The position numbers and the translations under genes were made by a program. A stretch of 56,133 bases of DNA from JAYZQT01 sp036136335 (GTDB taxonomy: Bacteria > Pseudomonadota > Alphaproteobacteria > MPNO01 > UBA830): assembly GCA_036136335.1 (NCBI GenBank), contig JAYZQT010000062.1, positions 1-56,133 on the forward strand, given 5' to 3'. Position 1 is the first letter of the stretch; each line of letters opens with the position of its first letter. Positions 52,203-56,133 of this stretch are shown piece by piece. Below the pieces are notes generated by a model that was given only the letters and a program-made list of their open reading frames with translations, searched no databases and had not been told where the DNA came from.

Positions 52203-53113
52203 GTTCGGTCCCCTGTTTTTGTCGCCCCGGGTGTATAGGCTCGGGAAACCATGAACACACCGATCAGAACAAGTGCTGTGCCTGCCCAGTGATATGACCG
52301 AAAAATCTCATCAAAAAATATCCAGCCAAGGATCGCGCCGAAGATCGGATGCAGGCACATGAAGGCCGATGCCCGGTTGGGCCCGAGGCGAAAAGTGCCG
52401 TAATTGACACACGCCCAAGCGACAATTGTACTGAAGATTGCGACGTAACCGAGGCTCAAAAGCGTTAAAGCCGTCCAGCCCATTCTGTAACCAAGAGAAA
52501 GTTCGAGACCGTACGCAGGTACCAGCCAAACCGTGCCCGCCCCGGTCAGAATAAAAAGGAGCGTCCAGGGGTTAACGTTGACCCGCCCGCGCTTGAGCAT
52601 CACCAGATACATCGCCCAGCAGATCACCGAGAGAAGCATGAACAGGTCGCCGAGGCCAAAGTCAAGGCTAAGGAGTATGCCCATCCGCGCTTTTGTCACA
52701 ACAATCGCAATACCCGCAAATGCCAGTAAAATTCCTATCGCCTGCCAACGGTTTATCACATCGCGCAGGATCAGCCATGAAAACGCAATAGTGGCGACTG
52801 GAACGCCCGCGTTTATAAGCGCTGCGTTGGTAACCGTGGTGTACAAGATGGCGTAATAAACCAGCGTATTTCCGGCCGCCAGAAGGAACCCCAAAATGAT
52901 CACTGGAGTGATGCGGGCACGCACCTCTGGCCAATCGGTTTTGATATAGGGTAAGACGAATGGAACAATAATTATGAAAGCAAAAAGGTGCCTCCAGAAC
53001 GATAGTGACACTGGCGGTACATCGACGTTTGCGTACCTTCCCACAACAAAATTGCCACTCCAGATGAGGATGCCGAAGCTTGTCACGATATACGGATTTT
53101 TATGCAGATGCAT
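52193..53113 (-). CDS. EamA-family (DMT) transporter
   Basis: 306 residues, about ten membrane segments in two EamA repeats (first repeat: FGILIWSGNFVVGRYANVDVPPVSLSFWRHLFAFI; second: GDLFMLLSVICWAMYLVMLKRGR and on to the ILGWIFFDEIFRSYHWAGTALVLIGVFMVSR end). Inner-membrane exporter or permease of metabolites; the substrate cannot be told. Its N-terminus follows UbiD by about 250 bases on the same strand, and its 3' end overlaps the HpxZ-like gene. Confidence 0.9.
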   Translation of the reverse strand: MHLHKNPYIVTSFGILIWSGNFVVGRYANVDVPPVSLSFWRHLFAFIIIVPFVLPYIKTDWPEVRARITPVIILGFLLAAGNTLVYYAILYTTVTNAALINAGVPVATIAFSWLILRDVINRWQAIGILLAFAGIAIVVTKARMGILLSLDFGLGDLFMLLSVICWAMYLVMLKRGRVNVNPWTLLFILTGAGTVWLVPAYGLELSLGYRMGWTALTLLSLGYVAIFSTIVAWACVNYGTFRLGPNRASAFMCLHPIFGAILGWIFFDEIFRSYHWAGTALVLIGVFMVSRAYTPGATKTGDRTQG

Positions 53114-53361
53114 GGTTGCTAAGGGAAGTTTCGGTTCAATGTTCTCTGGGGTATCGCAGTCGCTAGTTTCTGTCGTTGTTTTCGCGAGTGCCAGCCCTTA
53201 GTTCGAAAATGTACAGTGTCCAAGTATGGCGGCTCATCGAAATATATTGATTTGGCAATTCTAGATGTGGAAGTCACTACGTAATGCTAAATCAAAGACT
53301 TTACATACAGAATGGATCCCCGGGCCGTTCCTGTCATCCGACAGGCAACTGGTCTCTTCCG

Positions 53362-54798
53362 TTACCGGTATTTCTCGGGCAAGTCGGCGGAGTACTTTGC
53401 CCGGATGCGATCGTCCAGCTCCTTGGATGATCGTGCCACCGCCGGAAACGTGTCTTTCCGGTTAAATGGGATGCAGGCATCAACAACAGCCCTTGAGTTT
53501 CGTCGGTCATTGTCATCGTCGAAACACATTGGATCCAGGTGGGTACTCCAGCAGCCGTTGATCACGTCTATGCCATCGCGTGGATCGTGACGGGTACACA
53601 TGGCCCAGACGACGTCATTCATGTTGGACGGGTCGACATCATCGTCGACGACAATAACCCAGCGGTTTGCATAGGCGCCTGCATGACACTGTGATGCCAC
53701 AAGACCTGCCTGTTTTGAATGTCCGCCATACATGGTTTTGATTGAAACTGTTAGCCACATCCGGCTGCCGCCTGCTTCGTGAGCGTATACACCCTTGACC
53801 TCCGGTATGCCGGCCGCTTCTAGCTGGTTCCAGACGGCGGCAGCGCGGTAGGCTCCCATGTAATAGGTATTGTCGTTGGGGGGTACCGCCGGTATTGCAC
53901 CCGTGATCACCGGATCATTACGATGCATCAGTGTCTCGATCCGGATTGCCGGTTCAGGTCGTTGCCCACCCGCGTAATAACCTGTCCATTCGCCCAGTGG
54001 TCCCTCCATCACTTCATCGTCAACGTCAATAAAACCTTCGAATGCTATTTCCGCGTTGGCTGGAACTGGAAGACCAGTTGCTGGCATGTTTATAACCTCT
54101 ACTGACTCGCCAAATATTCCACCCACCACGTCGAGTTCGTTGGTTTCGTAAGGGACTTCGAAACCGCCGATCATAAACATTACCGGGTGAACGCCCGCCA
54201 CGACTGCTACCGGGCACCTCTCACCCCGGTCATGGTATTTTTTCATTATAACCCGCGCATGTTTGCCCGGAGACATCATGACCGTGGCCACGCGTGGCTC
54301 ATGTGACTGCACCCGGTAGGTGCCATAGTTCACCCACCCGCTATCGGGATCTCTCATCGCGACAATGCATCCGGTGCCTATGAATTTACCACCATCATGT
54401 TCGTGCCACTTTGGTGATGGCAGGCTCTGAATATTGACCGCTTCACCCTCAGTTACGTTTTCCACAAGGGGACCACCGTTCACGTCGACGGGCGGATGTT
54501 TTGGAGCATCCCCAAGATAGTGCCGCCACCATTTGATCAGGTCGTCTTCCGTGGAATCGGGGGGCAGTCCCAGCGCAATTGCGCACCGGGGCCGCGACAT
54601 AATGATGTTGGCTAAAACCCGGTGCCCTTTGGGGAAGTCGGGAACATCGTCAAAAAGCAGGGCGGGGTTATCCAGATCACGCATATAGATGTCTACAAGT
54701 CCGCCGATATCCTCCTCAGTTTCCGCCCCACTGATTTGCTTCAGCTCGCCGATCTTTTCTATCTCGTTGATGAAGTTGCGAAGATCCTTGTTCGCCAC
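53362..54798 (-). CDS. UbiD-family prenylated-FMN decarboxylase
   Basis: 478 residues of the UbiD/Fdc family: LRNFINEIEKIGELKQI at the start, GTYRVQSHEPRVATVMMSPGKH with the Arg/substrate loop, and AFEGFIDVDDEVMEGPLGEWTGYY with the glutamate pair expected of the E-R-E network, then a dimer-contact C-terminus. The enzyme needs prenylated FMN, made by a UbiX that is not in this window. It decarboxylates aromatic, unsaturated or hydroxybenzoic acids. The gene lies in an operon-like run with the TauD oxygenase upstream (about 80 bases) and probably serves an aromatic or hydroxyacid route; the substrate is not known. Confidence 0.92.
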   Translation of the reverse strand: MANKDLRNFINEIEKIGELKQISGAETEEDIGGLVDIYMRDLDNPALLFDDVPDFPKGHRVLANIIMSRPRCAIALGLPPDSTEDDLIKWWRHYLGDAPKHPPVDVNGGPLVENVTEGEAVNIQSLPSPKWHEHDGGKFIGTGCIVAMRDPDSGWVNYGTYRVQSHEPRVATVMMSPGKHARVIMKKYHDRGERCPVAVVAGVHPVMFMIGGFEVPYETNELDVVGGIFGESVEVINMPATGLPVPANAEIAFEGFIDVDDEVMEGPLGEWTGYYAGGQRPEPAIRIETLMHRNDPVITGAIPAVPPNDNTYYMGAYRAAAVWNQLEAAGIPEVKGVYAHEAGGSRMWLTVSIKTMYGGHSKQAGLVASQCHAGAYANRWVIVVDDDVDPSNMNDVVWAMCTRHDPRDGIDVINGCWSTHLDPMCFDDDNDRRNSRAVVDACIPFNRKDTFPAVARSSKELDDRIRAKYSADLPEKYR

Positions 54799-54879
54799 AC
54801 GCTGTCTCCCTGTTAAAATTCAGTATCGCGAAGTTGGACAATCCAATCTTCGGCCACCGTGGTCAAGTCATGGTCCCGT

Positions 54880-55725
54880 TCAGTGTCTTTCGGTAACCGT
54901 AAAGCGCCGCAAAAGGCGTTCTTCATCGTCGGGAAAATCAGTTCGGGCATGATTTAGACACCGGTTGTCCCAGATCAACAGGTCATTAACAGACCATTTG
55001 TGGGCGTATATGAATTCCGGGTTTTCCGAATGGAGAAATAATGTTTCGAGCAGATTGTTGCTTTCATTGCGGGCCATATCGACAACATAGCGGGTCATCA
55101 GGCGGCTCAGATAAAGAGATTTTCGCCCAGTAATAGGGTGCGTTTTTACGAGCGGGTGTGTAGCGGAAGAACTGTTAGGTTCATCGACTTCGGTTGTCTG
55201 CTCACGAAAAGTGTTGTCGTAGCCGTAGATATTATGAACCCTGAGGTTCTCGATTTTTGCTTTGATAGCGTCATCTAACGCTTCGTACGCTGCTGCGAGA
55301 TTGGCGAAAAGGGTGTCGCCGCCGTGTTTCGGGATTTTGACGGCATAAAGCGTGGTTGCAGCATAGGGCACCTCGCGGTGCGCGCCATCTGAGTGAAACT
55401 GCATCTCGCCATCGGGCAGGGAGCCAATTGGCTCTCCGTTCTTTCTAATATTGCTAACCAGCATCACGCCCCGGCTTAGAACCTCTTTGCCGCCATAACT
55501 TGAACGCACGCGGTAAGCTGAATCTACCGGGCCGAAGAGATCAGCAAACCGGATCTGGTCAGTTGCCGCCAGGCGCTGCCCGGATACGCACAACACAGAA
55601 TTGCGCGCAAACAGATCCCGTAATTCTTCCGCAGTTGGATCATCAACTGGCTGTGTGAAGTCCACACCGTTAACCCGGACGCCCACTACATCGCTCAAAG
55701 GTTCTGTATCTATTATTAAAGTCAT
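54880..55725 (-). CDS. TauD/TfdA-family Fe(II)/2-oxoglutarate dioxygenase
   Basis: 281 residues. ATG at 55725 (MTLIIDTEPL) with AGGGA upstream is preferred to a 343-codon open frame. Iron site: FHSDGAHREV gives HxD near 107, the distal His is in WDNRCLNHARTDF near 261, and RLLRRFTVTERH contains the C-terminal Arg. It resembles the taurine/2,4-D dioxygenase group and shares the late WDNRCxxH motif with the enzyme at 13689. Substrate unknown. It is divergent from the FAH-family gene at 55822 and upstream of UbiD. Confidence 0.87.
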   Translation of the reverse strand: MTLIIDTEPLSDVVGVRVNGVDFTQPVDDPTAEELRDLFARNSVLCVSGQRLAATDQIRFADLFGPVDSAYRVRSSYGGKEVLSRGVMLVSNIRKNGEPIGSLPDGEMQFHSDGAHREVPYAATTLYAVKIPKHGGDTLFANLAAAYEALDDAIKAKIENLRVHNIYGYDNTFREQTTEVDEPNSSSATHPLVKTHPITGRKSLYLSRLMTRYVVDMARNESNNLLETLFLHSENPEFIYAHKWSVNDLLIWDNRCLNHARTDFPDDEERLLRRFTVTERH

Positions 55726-55821
55726 CGCCTGTGTCCCTTTGATGGAGACCTGCAAACTATGTACCGTTTCATTAATTTCTGTCAAAAAGGGGGTTGATAG
55801 TGCCACTAGGGAGAAAACAGG

Positions 55822-56133
55822 ATGACAGGATATAGATTGTTGAACTACGCGGGTAGTGCCGGCGAACCCCACCCCGGAATCGCGGTAGGTGATGACCTGA
55901 TCGATCTTCAATCCGCGGGTATTACCGGATCGACGTATGAATTGCTACAGGACTGGGACGCAAACAATGAGCGGCTGAGCACTATTGCTGCCAACCCCGG
56001 TGCCCAGAAAACCCGTCCGCTTGCCGATGTCGACCTTCTGGCACCTGTTTTGTATCCCCCGGTCGTTTATAACGCGGCTGCTAACTATGTTGATCACCAG
56101 AAAGAAATGTCAGGTGGTGAACAGCTGGTTAAG
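55822..56133 (+). CDS. Fumarylacetoacetate hydrolase-family protein, 3' end outside window
   Basis: 104 codons are visible from the ATG at 55822 to the window edge. The pattern MTGYRLLNYAGSAGEPHPGIAVGDDLIDL followed by VYNAAANYVDHQKEMSGGE is the N-terminal domain of FAH-family hydrolases and hydratases (MhpD/HpcE/FahA type), whose catalytic FAH domain, with metal-binding Glu/Asp, lies beyond the edge. The members hydrolyse or decarboxylate acylpyruvates and ring-cleavage products. It is divergent from the TauD oxygenase, with about 95 bases between, suggesting joint control of the oxygenase, UbiD and this hydrolase. Confidence 0.8.
   Translation, partial: MTGYRLLNYAGSAGEPHPGIAVGDDLIDLQSAGITGSTYELLQDWDANNERLSTIAANPGAQKTRPLADVDLLAPVLYPPVVYNAAANYVDHQKEMSGGEQLVK

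Overview
The window is 56 kb of bacterial chromosome, most likely from a marine alphaproteobacterium of Rhodospirillales/SAR116-like affinity. This is an inference from gene content: N-methylglutamate methylamine genes, many Fe(II)/2-oxoglutarate (2OG) oxygenases, carboxymuconolactone-decarboxylase-fold proteins, a CoxL-type molybdoenzyme, UbiD, Zur/ZnuABC with an alphaproteobacterial-style Zur box, and mixed G+C content. About 50 protein genes, one intact tRNA, one partial tRNA copy and several gene remnants can be supported.

Layout. 1-2430: AT-rich and almost gene-poor. It holds the start of a MORN-type secreted protein, a DUF3764-like protein, a ribbon-helix-helix protein and decayed short minus-strand reading frames. 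It ends at tRNA-Ser(CGA), whose last 63 bases are repeated exactly 100 bp downstream, the signature of site-specific integration. 2432-5500: a truncated SDR tail joined to an orphan CoxL-like subunit. 5732-16331: an accessory catabolic region with an LLM flavoenzyme, a class A flavin monooxygenase, a cupin, a MarR regulator, an SDR whose catalytic residues are replaced, a thiamine-diphosphate (TPP) enzyme fusion, a DUF1989 protein, a TauD-type oxygenase, a nitronate monooxygenase and a lipocalin-like protein. One remnant in it is the 3' tail of a second LLM gene.

16521-25752: eight consecutive plus-strand genes form a complete N-methylglutamate pathway (mgdABCD, gmaS, mgsABC). This converts monomethylamine through gamma-glutamylmethylamide and N-methylglutamate to a C1 unit and glutamate. 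A peroxidase-like CMD protein, a 2OG oxygenase, an M29/NicX-like metalloprotein and a cytoplasmic NMT1-like binding protein follow.

29999-37593: the most striking region. A periplasmic binding protein, ATPase and double permease of phosphonate-transporter type run directly into a selenophosphate synthetase fused to an FAD oxidoreductase (SelD/SenC). Next come SenB (selenosugar-synthase-type glycosyltransferase, opposite strand) and SenA (EgtB-like selenoneine synthase). Together they read as selenium uptake, activation and selenoneine synthesis. A decarboxylase with all gamma-resorcylate decarboxylase metal residues follows senA.

38608-41659: zinc uptake and control (znuBC and zur divergent from znuA, with a Zur box between). 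41701-56133: two CMD proteins, a 2-hydroxyacid dehydrogenase, an LLM flavoenzyme, a 2OG oxygenase, a hydrolase-ComD-ComE operon, recQ and uup, an HpxZ/AtzH-like protein, an EamA transporter, a UbiD decarboxylase, a TauD oxygenase, and the start of a fumarylacetoacetate-hydrolase-family gene cut by the window edge.
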